Part shown: positions 38,401 to 48,449 of the stretch, piece by piece
Position numbering within the stretch: position 1 is the first letter of the stretch
Layout of the letters: each line of letters begins with the position of its first letter
Assembly (NCBI GenBank): GCA_000711775.1
Contig: ARYC01017484.1
Span: 1 to 64,000, forward strand
Length of the DNA: 64,000 bases
DNA from: Oxytricha trifallax
Lineage: Eukaryota > Ciliophora > Spirotrichea > Sporadotrichida > Oxytrichidae
Direction: 5' to 3'
Program-made: the position numbers and the translations under genes
The notes under the pieces: model-generated
Told to the model about the DNA's origin: nothing
Seen by the model: the letters and a program-made list of their open reading frames with translations, nothing else
The model's database searches: none

Positions 38401-41400
38401 CATTAGTTTTAAATTAGGTACTAATTAAGTTTTGGGACTATTTGGTACCAATTAAATTTAAACGGATTTAGTACCGGTACTAATTAAATTTAAACAAATT
38501 TAGTACTAATTTGATGAAACTAAATTGATAAAAATGGAGCTCCATCTCTGAAGTTTGTTACAGCTTCTGCCAGCATTCTCCACGTATCTATACTAGGTTG
38601 ACTTCCTATAAGATGCCCATATTTTATACAAAGATTTTTAACAGTAGGAGATCCAGAACTATATATATTAAAATTTGAAATTCAATAACAAGAGAAGGAA
38701 CAAGGATGGAATCTATAATTACTTCAATGAAGAGGGTTAAAGCTTAAGAAATGATCATAAAATTTAGAAGCAAGGAAAATCTCTATCGATACCTCACTCA
38801 GTATGGTAAGCATGTGACATATATTTAATCATATAATATAGTGGGATTATTCCTTCCAACGATGGAAGGTACCAAAATTTCATTCTTAAAAGCTATTCTC
38901 TGTGATGAGAAGAAAGCCTTCGAAAACAATGAAATAAAGTTGATAGATATACCAAACTACCCAGAGATTTCAGTTACTAATCTCTACGAGGATGCGATGA
39001 ATGATGAAGAGTTTGTAGTTTATCTTCCTACCAAGAAACAACTCTCTAACAAACTTCCAGAAAGGAGCTTCTTCTTTGGTGTTCTTGGCACTTTAAGAGA
39101 GATCATTGAAGAAGCTCACAAGAAACGCTACTCTATTTCCCCTGAAGATTAAAAGAAGCAAGACATACTAATAAGCGAGACCTGGCTTGCGGAGCTTAAG
39201 AAGCATCCATACCTCTCTAGTAAGCTTTACACATAACTATGTAGGGAAACCTGAAACTGCTATATTCCTAATGAAAGAACATGCAAAGGTTCACAGAGAG
39301 AGAAAGTCATACTATTCATGAAGTGAGCAAGAGACTTTATAAAGATATTTAAAAGCCAGATGAAATGAACATAGATGCAGGAGCTGGCACTAAGAGAAGA
39401 AATATGAGTCCAAGCAAGCCATAAAAAGAGAAGAAGAAAGAGAAGCCAAACCCCTTTATGGGTTAGTTTAATATGTGAACTAATTCATTCATTTAAATCT
39501 AAAATTTATTTATAAACATTCATTCTTCCTTCTCTCGCACAAACTGTTGTCTTATCGATGCTCATTTTTTTGCAGCTACTCTGAATCAACTCTACAGTAT
39601 CTATAGGCAAGTCAAGCATTAAGTGATACAGCAGCAGTTTCTTGTTGTGAGTCTTGATTTAACTCCAGTAGAATTCAATTCCATTAAATTAAGGGCTGTA
39701 AGGAACGTTGTATACAGGAGTTATGTTTAGCTCTTCATAAGTTTTCTTAGACTCCTTATTCTTATGAAATGAGAGGTTTTCAACAAATAGGATGATCTCC
39801 TAATCGTTGTATTTATCTCTCAACTTACGTAGGAACTCTATGTACTATTCTCGCTAATAGAGCGAGGATGAATAACATAACTTTCTTAGCCAGAATCTTC
39901 ACTAATGCCTGCTAAAATTGCATGGGTTCAACCTTTACTTTCTAATCGTAGACTTCTATATTATTATACTTCTTATACCAAGACTTATTAATAAAGGTGT
40001 TGAAGATAAACACAGCTTCATCAGCGTGTATGAACTTGATGTTATTATCAATAGCCCTGTGCATTTAATCATATATATAGTTTAAATTATTATTATAAAA
40101 TATCACAGTAAAATCAATCACTCTCTTCACTCTGTTGACAGTATTGAAAGTAGTACCATTTCTTCTATAAATATTGCCTATAGTCTAAGGAGAGATACGC
40201 ATGTCAGGAAACTTACGATGAAACATCAAAGCTCGCTAGTCTAATGGAAAGTGTGCCCAATACTTTAAAGTTTTTGAGTCGCAGAGGTAGTCAATATGTT
40301 TCAGAGTGAACTTTTATTTTCTTGCAGGATGCTTTCAAGTACCAGAATTAAAATGCTAAACAGCTAACATGCAGTGATACTTAACAGTTTAGGCACTCTT
40401 GTGTAAAAGTTTTGCTATAGCTGCATAATTCAGTACTGGTTTGACTTAATATATATTAATACTCTAACCATACCTAAGCTTAAGCAGTAAAACTAAATAT
40501 TACTCATCATAAATAGACCCTAAATTTCACTAATTTCTATTTCTCATTTTGCAAATTAGCCTTATTTCTCTACTAACCTCAATAAGACCTCAACTATACC
40601 TTACAAATCAAAGCACTTATAAACCTCACTAAGGGGTTTTGGGGTTTTGAATCATTAAGATATAAATATACATAGAATAAATTATTAATTTCATTATATA
40701 TAATTAAAACTATCATTCTGAGTTAAGAGACTTTTTTATGTTTTAATTATAATAATTTGATTTGATTCGGGATAAACTAATTTAACTTTGATGTCAGATT
40801 TTATTAGATAGCATAATAGTTAGTATTAAATTAGTGATAAAATATTATGATTTTTAACAGATATTTCTATTAAATACTTTACAAAACCAGCTTTTATTCT
40901 TGACAAATCATTATGAAATTATGTGTAATAAATGAAGTTGGCTTGATTAAGACGTAAAATTAAGATAATTGATTTTTACACAAATGTGTCAAATTACATT
41001 TATAAAACCTTTTGCATTTTTAAATCTATACCAATTAGTTTAAGCTACGTTTAATATTTTTTGTGGTAAGATAAAAAAATATATTCAGACTTTTTTATAA
41101 ACTTTCCAATTTTATTAGATTTAATCGGTTATAATTAATTGTTCTGACCGAGACCACCTCCCCCCTCAAACTGAGAATCCCTTATCTCTCACTTTCATTG
41201 TAATTTTTTCATGAATTAATTTATTCTCGAAATAAATTTCTTGTCCTTCGGGCAGATATTACTATTAAAAATATTATTTGATAAGTTCCACATCGTCCGT
41301 CGACTTTTTTTTAGAACATGGTCCCATAGGGAAATATTTATAATAGAGTTTTAATTTTGACTATTATGAGTAATAATATGATTTCATTGATAGACATAAA

Positions 41401-43870
41401 GTTGAATTCAAAATTTTTTATAACTAAATCACTTACACTCTACTATATAGTAAAGATTAATCTAATATTTTGCCTATTATTTTTTGCTACATTTAAACAT
41501 AAGAACTTTTATCATTATTACTTTAATTAGTTAATTATTAATAAAATCATATTTTACTCATTTATATATTTTAATGGTAATCCTAAGCATAAGAAATTGT
41601 CTTTAACTTTTCAATAAATTAAGCTTAAGAAATAAATTTTATTAGTAATTAACTAATTAAAGTAATAATGATAAAAGTTCTTATGTTTAAATGTAGCAAA
41701 AAATAATAGGCAAAATATTAGATTAATCTTTACTATATAGTAGAGTGTAAGTGATTTAAGTTATAAAAAATTTTGAATTCAAATTTATGTCTATCAATTA
41801 AATCATATTATTACTCATAATAGTCAAAATTAAAACTCTATTATAAATATTTCCCTATGGGACCATGTTCTAAAAAAAAGTCGACGGACGATGTGGAACT
41901 TATCAAATAATATTTTTAATAGTAATATCTGCCCGAAGGACAAGAAATTTATTTCGAGAATAAATTAATTCGTGAAAAAATTACAATGAAAGTGATAGAT
42001 AAGGGGATTCTCAGTTTTAGGGGAGAGGGGGTGGGAGGGGGGCTCTCAGTCAGAACAATTAATAATAAAATATTTCATGTAACTTTTTAATTGTCTAATA
42101 TTTTATTTTAGGTGGGTGTGGGCTGAGCTAAAGTTGTCTTAATTTTGAATTAAATTATTATTAATATTATTTTGCTTGAAACTTGAGTATTTGACTATTT
42201 TAATTAATCATAGTTACTTTAAATATTTTATTGCACTCGATGATCTGCAAATTATTTTACCTAACTGTTTGAATAATAATTTTATGTTTAAAACATAGCA
42301 TATAAAAAATATCTCAATTTCATATACATGAAATATAATGTTTTTGGAAAATTACGAAGCATTTTCCATCCTTAATTCTTTATAATTGTTTTTTTATTAG
42401 TTTTGATTAGAATTATTTAAAAAAAATATAATAAATTTAAGCAAAATGCAAAGTTGCCATTTTGAGTTATTAATTGACACCCTTAAATTAGTTCTGAAAA
42501 AAATAACTCTTTTTAGGTTTTATTCTATTAATTTAAGTTTTGATATTTATATCTATTAACTAGGTGCTAGAGTGAATATTTTAATTTTGTTTTTTGTGAG
42601 ATTACTGACCACTCTAAATAATCTTATTGCTTTCAAATTATTTTTTCGGAATCCCTATCAAAGAGGAATATTCTGAAGATTTTCAAAATATTTAAATTAT
42701 TGCCAGTAATTTATTATAAAAGATATTTAATTTAAAGACTATTAAATATTATAAAATAAGATATGGCATTACCAACGGAGTCACATGCAGAAGATTAGCC
42801 CTTCGATATTTATTTTTATATAATATTTAGTTAAATTTAACCTTTATTATATGAGGAGGGGGCAATAACGCTTATTTTTAAAATAATTTAATAATCAATC
42901 TCATAATAATTGAAAGTAACTTTCTCCCTATTATAGGAAAATATTGTTCCCATACTATACATGCATTTTAATTATATTGTTTAACTTCCTTATCTAGAAA
43001 CTTTGATTAGACATTTTATTGAAACTTTAACCTTCATATAAATATGGCAGATAAATACATTAAGTCTTTATGGTATCTGGTATGTTAAAAATAAATTTAA
43101 CAAAAAATTTAGATTCAGCAAGCAATTATATAACTTATTAGACAAATCGTAATTAAAAGTCATAAATTATAAGAAAATTATTAATTTAAAGATGATATGA
43201 AATGGTACTATAGTATTGGCACATAAAGGTCAAAAGACACTTATATGGTGAGTTACTTTTAATGATTTATTTTACAATTAATTCAATAAAATAAAATTTT
43301 TATTTTTACACTTAGATACTTCTACCCTTTATATAAATAACTATAATATTGCATGAGTAGTTGGCAATTAGTTATAAGATTTTTTTTAACATGAGTTTTA
43401 ATTTACAAAATCAGGCGAGTCTTAAGCTTTATTTTGCTATTAAGGAGTTATTTTGTTAGATTATTTAGATTTTATTCCAAAGTTATAGAATTACTAATCA
43501 AACTGAAAAATTTCGCAGTTTTATTTACTAAGCTCATTCATTATTTGACTTATTCTATTGTCAACATTCCAAAGGTAAAAAATTGATTATTTTATTTATA
43601 ATTTAATTAAATTATCCTAAATTTAAAATTTAAATTGGTTAATTTATTATTTTAATATTTACTTGTTTAATATTAGATGGCTCACTCATATATTAATTGA
43701 TTGAATTCTTTTGCAAAGTATCAACTTATTTTTTTGATTATTTAAATGGTAAACAGCACATATATACTTTTTAATTTTTAAGTTTATATAAGTGAATTAT
43801 TTAATTTACACACATCGCTTTATTAGTAGATTGAGACATTTTTGGTATTGTATGAATATTTATTTTTAAT
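35455..43870 (-). CDS. Family A, copy 3: unknown gene split by a TBE transposon and a foldback
   Basis: Blocks matching copies 1 and 2, from 5' to 3' on the minus strand: LPFKQSKKQ...EPSNI (43670-43760); ISKGQSSACDS (42755-42815); KSSEYSSLIGIPKKQ (42605-42695); MI...ETQRILDNKLEDFKLQNQQ (36720-36815, continuing across the TBE to 40653); METDLDM-type Ser-rich block DMYDFASYASSDSSSS (36030-36125); NSKSISNSSLELA...RGGKI (35455-35590) preceded by TTACCAG, a good splice acceptor. Several blocks seen in copies 1 and 2 were not found, so this is the most worn copy. It contains a SINE-like repeat (35630-35935), the TBE (36817-40649) and an M2 foldback (41134-42063). Confidence 0.5.
35630..35935 (-). 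mobile_element. SINE-like repeat with (AAT)n tail
   Basis: On the minus strand the block ends in repeated AAT units (about 35630-35646), preceded by TTTCCGTACAGCATTCAAA and GGGTGGCCTAAGCCCAAGC. The stretch 35636-35725 is clearly repeated at 61374-61490, with the same 3' end and tail. The remainder (35725-35935) is GC-rich for this DNA and has no second copy in the window. A 3' tandem-repeat tail with shared 3' end is the pattern of a SINE or a truncated LINE. No coding sequence or clear Pol III promoter was identified. Confidence 0.5.
36985..37990 (-). CDS. TBE zinc-finger/kinase protein (57-kDa type), broken
   Basis: Known TBEs carry a C2H2 zinc-finger plus protein-kinase gene of uncertain role. 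Here two fingers are clear: CEDCQNFFSAESSLKRHIK followed by EVH, and CTTCMKSYTHPAKVKRHMQ followed by KH (about 37690-37870). A Lys/Arg/Glu-rich linker follows (KRKNKSLESQREQEERLKR, about 37570-37630). The kinase part includes SEMIKGVQDLHELGYVHIDL followed by KSENT (about 37085-37150), where HIDLKSEN stands in the place of the catalytic loop HRDLKPEN. Just after the loop the frame is lost at about 37040 (TGA pair), before any DFG motif. The N-terminal end is also unclear, because a TGA lies in frame near 38000. The fingers look better preserved than the kinase end. Confidence 0.8.
38041..38060. repeat. (TA)n tract inside the TBE
   Basis: About ten TA units lie between the zinc-finger/kinase gene and the 22-kDa-type gene, in the divergent intergenic part of the element. 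Confidence 0.8.
38706..39478 (+). CDS. TBE 22-kDa-type protein with one intron, frame interrupted near the end
   Basis: Known TBEs carry a small protein of unknown function in this position. The ATG is at 38706 (MESIITSMKRVKAQE). A 36-nt intron at 38806-38841 (GTAAGC...TATAG) joins ...RYLTQY to VGLFLPTMEGTKIS. The frame is then open to about 39230 (KLIDIPNYPEISVTNLYED, ERSFFFGVLGTLREIIEEA). Near 39237 the reading jumps by one base (YVGKPETAIFLMKEHAKVHR follows in another frame). A second jump near 39318 leads to a Lys-rich tail (KRLYKDIQ...KEKKKEKPNPFMG) ending at TGA 39476-39478. The body is well kept and the tail is disturbed, so the copy is probably inactive or carries unrecognised splice sites. 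Confidence 0.8.
39485..40500 (-). CDS. TBE transposase (42-kDa type, Tc1/mariner-like DDE), broken
   Basis: It would cut and paste the TBE; TBE transposases are also implicated in genome rearrangement in Oxytricha. From 5': a helix-turn-helix-like AIAKLLHKSAQTVKYHCML, then CDSKTLKYWAHFPLDQRALM, RKFPDMRISPQTIGNIYRRN, the first catalytic Asp in FIHADEAVFIFNT, then LRDKYNDQEIILFVENLSFH and the third catalytic region PYSPQFNGIEFYW. In the second catalytic position (family usually DN.S.H) the codon is GAA, giving Glu (VENLSFH). I count one in-frame TGA near 40330 (after HFNSGT) and two frame jumps (about 39930 and 39845). The reading ends at TGA 39485-39487 next to the 22-kDa-type gene's tail. The start was not fixed. 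Confidence 0.85.
41134..42063. mobile_element. Large foldback element, family M2 (copy 2)
   Basis: The ends are GTTCTGACCGAGACC (41141) and its near complement ending GTCAGAAC (42056), with arms of about 420 bp. Mirrored landmarks include CCTTCGGGCAGATATTAC and CATCGTCCGTCGAC. These correspond to GCGGGCCGCTATTGC and TTCGTCCTTCGACC in the M2 copy at 24190, so the two are diverged relatives. Flanks are AATTAATT on the left and AATTAATA on the right, an AT palindrome. It lies in family A copy 3. Confidence 0.85.
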
Positions 43871-43874
43871 TTAT

Positions 43875-45065
43875 TTATTATATATAGTAACTTATATCAC
43901 AGCTTTATTATCAATTATTGTGTTTGCAATTATTGATTACAATTTTAATAAATTTAAATAAGCATAATTATATAAGGGGTTTTGTTTTATCCAATTTTAA
44001 TAATGAGAAAAATTCATATAATATTTAATATTAAATTTTTGTCAAATTATTGATTTAAGATTTTCAAACATACTATAATATTATTCTGAAAACAGAATAG
44101 ATTGAGATAAAATATTTTGTAAACTTCAATTGTATATTAATAATTGAGTCTTATTAAAATTTAATCATCTTAAAAACTAAGTCAGAACCTGACTAATTAA
44201 ATTACTTGGGAAATAATACCACAAGTATAATTAAATAGAGGGAAAATTAATAACTGAATAATTAAATATTAAATAATGCAAATACAATTTACACAAGTAA
44301 TTTTGAATAATATGCAAATTGATATTCTTTTCAACTTTTCATACTATGGAATATATTTATAAGGAATATTTTTTATTTAATATTATGTAGTCTTTTATTA
44401 AAAAAATTTCTTGTACTATGTTATTCGATTGCTTAAAAAATACACCTTATTTTTATTTGTGTATTTTTTTAGAATTTATCCAATTTCATAAAAGATGCTG
44501 TTATTATTAAAAATATTTAATTTTTCATTTTATTATTTAAATTTGCCTAAATCAAATACTAATTAGTAATATAATTGTTTAAAAAATAGAATATAATAAA
44601 TATTAGTAAAAACAAACTCCAAAAATTATTTTTGAACCATGAGAAATTTAAATAAATTAAAGTCAGTAGAAATTAATGAGATGTGATTTAATAATTTAAT
44701 TTAGAGAAAGAGTGATCATAAAAAATCACTAGGTAACTATAATAAAATTATTTTTTAAAAAATACAAAATACATTATAAATTCTATAATAATTTTATATA
44801 AAATATATAACGATATCGATTACAAAATAAAAAGTTAACCTAGTATAAGTTAGTATTTTATTTAAAAAGAAATGAGTAAGTTAATTTGTATTTTTAGCAT
44901 TACCTATCTACTTATGATTGCAATTTATAGCACTTAGATCTTTTGTTTTTATACTTATTAGATTTATTAATATACATGATGGAAATAAAGTATAAATGCT
45001 TAAATTTATCAAAATATTAAAATTGCTATTAAATGATTAAGTTCTGTTAAACATAAAAAATTGTT
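43875..45065. other. AT-rich stretch, no recognised feature
   Basis: Very AT-rich sequence lies between family A copy 3 and the EF-hand cluster. No coding island, inverted repeat or GC-rich block is seen. Confidence 0.6.
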
Positions 45066-45070
45066 CTTTT

Positions 45071-46850
45071 TCAGCATTCAGCTCCCCATCCCTTCTTGTA
45101 TGACACATTATACTAATAATATTAATGTAAATAACTCAATTAAAATTAGAATATATAAATATCCTATTAAATTTAGTGATTGTTAAGGTTCCAGGCGTTT
45201 GATATCATTAACTCGAAGTATCTATCATCATCAACTGACATGCTCACGTTTTTGTAGTACTCGATGAACTCATCGAAGCTGATTTAATTAAAACTTGATA
45301 AAATAAATGTATTTGATTTTTGAGTCTCTGCTTTCTTGGTGGAGGAGTTGATAGTGAGCCTCAAAGGTGTCTAAGAATTCATTGATAATTTTATCTTCTG
45401 TCTTTTTGCCAAGTTTAACATCTGGATGCATCTTTGCATTGTAAACTCCTCTAATATCATCTAATTCAACAATGCCATTTCCATTTAAAACAATTTTTAA
45501 ACTCTAAAAATTAGAATTTCTAATTAAAAATTATGATTAACATATTATAATGATTCTTATCAAGCTTGTCGAAGGCTCTCTTTACCAATCTCTGTCTATT
45601 TTAGTTCATCTCTCCAATTATTGCCTCAAGAATTCGTCATAAGAAATGTTATCATCTCCGTTCATGTCGAAAATTTGGAAAAGCTTTTTGGTCTCCTCTG
45701 GACTCAATTGAACTCTGTAGTCTTATATTGCTTTGGTGAACTCTTGGAAGTCAAGGAAGCCACTTTATCATCGTCCATAATATTAAAAACTTTCACTAGC
45801 CAGGGTTTATCTCTATATAGTAAATATTATGATTCTCTCACGGAATCTTTCCAATATTAAAGTCTATTTACTTTAAGTCTTCCAATTGTTGATTGAGCTT
45901 GCTACTGTACGAATAATATTGATTAATGATAAGAAAGCGATTCTTATATCTTGCTCTCTTTATAAATAAACTTAAAAGTTCTCTTAATGATGGTCTAGCG
46001 TGATATTTATTAAAGTTTCTTGACCAATTGGCAGAGTTTTCTTGTTGACTAACACCAAATGGAGGTGACTTGTCAATTTGCCTTGATGTATCTATCTCTT
46101 GAGTTTTGAGCATCAGGTTTTCCACCTGCAAAGTTTCTATTTATATAAATTGTCCAAGAAATCTCTAACCATAGAAGCAAAAGTAAGGTCATCATCGTAT
46201 GATAAGTTCAAAGTTCTGTTTACTAAGAAATGCTTAAAAGAAAGTATTTTACTTGATTTAGATATATTAAGCACTACTATTGCATGATCAAGGCAATTAC
46301 TACTTCAAACTCTTCAAGGAAATCATTTAGCCTAATATTATAAAGGTTCTATTTTAAATGCAAACATCGGTGTGCTTTCTTGTATTATAAAGCTCTCTCA
46401 CTTTTGTATATGGCACTTGTCCTCTGCCTTAAGTTTCAATCTATTAAAATTTTGATTTGTCACTTCTTCAAGTTAGCCAAGCATCATTTCCATAAATTCT
46501 GATAAGTCAAGCACTCCGTCTCCATTCATGTCAAAGCTCTTGAAGATGTTCTAGATATTAAACTCTTCAATTTTTATTTTTATGTCTTGGACAGCTCTTC
46601 TGAACTCTTTGAACTCTAGGCCTTTTAATAACTAACATACAAAGTATTAAAACAATCTCTTCAAAATGAAGGAACCTGCCTTTGTTGGTTAATTTAATTT
46701 GTCTCTTACTCTATTAAGAGTTTTTAATTTTTGTTTTTGTTGCTTTGGTTGAGGCTTTCCTTCGATTTATCTCATCATATAAATAATTTATTTTATTTTT
46801 TTGCTCAGAATTTTAAGCCAAACTGTATTATTTTTTAATCATTTTTAATT
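45071..46850 (-). pseudogene. Decayed calcyphosine-like EF-hand copy (module A)
   Basis: This is a Ca2+-binding EF-hand protein copy, downstream-most of the cluster. Recognisable pieces from 5': KGLEFKEFRRAVQDIKIKIE, the EF-hand loop FDMNGDGVLDLSEFMEMM (about 46480-46550), LNLSYDDDLTFASMVRDFL (about 46150-46210), a linker with NWSRNFNKYHARPSLRELL (about 45960-46035), the degraded IMDDDK hand (about 45770), FDMNGDDNISYDEF (about 45640-45680), DDIRGVYNAKMHPDVKLGKK (about 45410-45470), DEFIEYYKNVSMSVDDDRYF (about 45220-45285) and the end SYKKGWGAEC with TGA 45071-45073. One-base frame jumps occur near 45770 and 45630, and an AT-rich insert (about 45485-45555) breaks another hand. It aligns with 47140-49280 over its whole length. 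Confidence 0.7.
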
Positions 46851-46854
46851 ATTA

Positions 46855-47135
46855 TTGCTAGATATTAAAGTAGTTGAATTAAAATAAATATTTTATTGTG
46901 TTTATAAAAAAATTTACTTAAGAATTCAATTGTTATTTATAATTTGCATTATAATTTATATATCATATTCAAAAAAAGTTATTAATTTAAATAATTAGTA
47001 AAAGACAATAAAGAAAATTCTTTAAAAATCATTAGTTTTGATAAAATTAAAAAATTATATGATTGAATTATATTAAATAAGAAATTTCTAATTTTAAAAT
47101 TCATATTAAAGATTAAATATAATTAAATTTAAATT
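46855..47135. other. AT-rich spacer between EF-hand modules
   Basis: No coding signal or repeat is seen. The spacer separates two diverged copies of the same EF-hand unit. Confidence 0.6.
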
Positions 47136-47139
47136 TTAG

Positions 47140-47980
47140 TTTCAGGCGTTTGTCATCATCAACTCGAATTATCTATCATCATAAATGACATTCTTGAGTT
47201 GTTGTAGTACTCGATAAACTTATTGAAGTTAAATAATAAAGCTATTTGTCCTATATTAAATTTTATGAAGTACAAACTTTAATTATAATATTAGTCTCTG
47301 CTTCCTGGGTGTTAAGATATATATATAAATAACTATAAAATATCTAAAATTCACTGAGGACTTCATCTTTAATATTTTTACCAAGAATTATATCTTTGAT
47401 TTTATTTTTCGTAAATTGCATAAAACTTAAAATTCATATCAATAAAAATTAAAAGAAACTTATATTCTTAATGAAAGATCACTCAATTATTTTTATTCTT
47501 GTCAAGCTTGTCGATGGCAATTATAATCAATAATATTTAGAAAATTCTCAACTTCAATTACTTGCCTTAAGAATTTCACATAAGAAATGTTACCATCTCT
47601 TTTTATGATAAATTTTGAAAGAATTCTTAAATTATAAGTTTTCACTTGAATTCTATAGTCCTTCATTGCTTTGATAAACTTAAAAAAAATTAAGCCACTG
47701 TTATCATCGTCCATAATCTTGAAGACTTTTCTGAGTCCAAGGATGCCTCTAGCGCCTCTTGAAGCCATTTTCTCACTGAATAATTCCAGGAGCTCTGTTT
47801 GAGAAGCTCCTCCGTATTATGAGCCTCTGGTTGATTGAATTTACTACTGTAAGAAGAGTTGTTGCTTGGTTGCAGCACCAGCTATTCTATTGTCTTGATC
47901 TCTTATTTAAACAAAAATATAAAAAATAAAAAAGTGATCTCTGGTTGATGGTCTAGTGTGATTTTGATTTACTGTGCTTG
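47140..47980 (-). pseudogene. Decayed EF-hand copy (module B)
   Basis: This is a paralogue of the second half of module A. It contains MASRGARGILGLRKVFKIMD followed by DDNSG (the signature helix and EF-hand of the calcyphosine-like unit, 47690-47768), then AMKDYRIQ, a disturbed second hand near DGNISYVKF (about 47580-47610) and remnants of the C-terminal part near 47150-47230 that match EFIEYY...DDDRYFELM in module A. The upstream edge HTRPSTRD (about 47950-47975) matches HARPSLRE in module A. Several frame breaks and a shortened middle make it non-functional as it stands. Confidence 0.65.
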
Positions 47981-48004
47981 ATTAAATGAAAAAGTTGTCT
48001 TATT

Positions 48005-48430
48005 CAAAACCCCAAAACCCTATTTATAGACTCATTAATTATTTTTCGTTGTTTTATTGCGAATCTTATTATAATAAATGATTTCTGTGAATAAAATTTA
48101 ATATTTTAAATATTTAGGACTTTTAGCATCTAAATTAATTGACAATACGTTCTGCTATTAAAATTAAAATTAACTAAAATATATTTCATATCAAATTAGA
48201 AGTGCAAAATATTCAAATATTAAATGATTTATAATGAAAAATAAGAAATTGAAATACGCTTTAAATTAAGAAAATGCTTTCTGAAATAACATTAAGGCGA
48301 TTGAAATATGATAATAGGCAAATCATTTTTACAGCATAGTTTTAAAAATATCATACTCCATTTACTTAATTATCAAGATAATAAAATAGTATGATCCACA
48401 GCTAAAATTATAGAAATTTTGGATTTTCAG
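48005..48430. mobile_element. Mini-TBE: 426-bp element with telomere-like ends, no genes
   Basis: The left end CAAAACCCCAAAACCC (48005-48020) copies the TBE terminus, and ATT stands just outside it. The right end GAAATTTTGGATTTTCAG (48413-48430) looks like a worn GGGGTTTTGGGGTTTTG. The element sits exactly where module A (about 46030-46085) has continuous EF-hand sequence and the B+C unit has extra DNA. The interior is AT-rich with no TBE gene. It is probably an internally deleted TBE, mobile only with help from other copies. Confidence 0.6.
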
Positions 48431-48449
48431 ATAGAATATAGAGATTTTT

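Larger units (their letters stand above)
36817..40649. mobile_element. TBE (telomere-bearing element) DNA transposon, nearly complete
   Basis: The element is 3,833 bp. The left end reads CAAAACTCCAAAACC and the right end GGGGTTTTGGGGTTTTG, the telomere-like termini of TBEs. The long inverted repeats continue inwards (GGTTTATTAGTGCTTTGATT on the left, mirrored on the right). AAT lies directly outside both ends (36814-36816 and 40650-40652), matching the 3-bp ANT target duplication known for TBE1. Inside are three genes in the known TBE order: zinc-finger/kinase (minus), the 22-kDa-type gene (plus) and transposase (minus). The length is a little under the roughly 4.1 kb known for TBE1. The insertion falls inside a coding block of family A copy 3. 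The left terminus has lost part of the telomeric repeat pattern. Confidence 0.95.
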
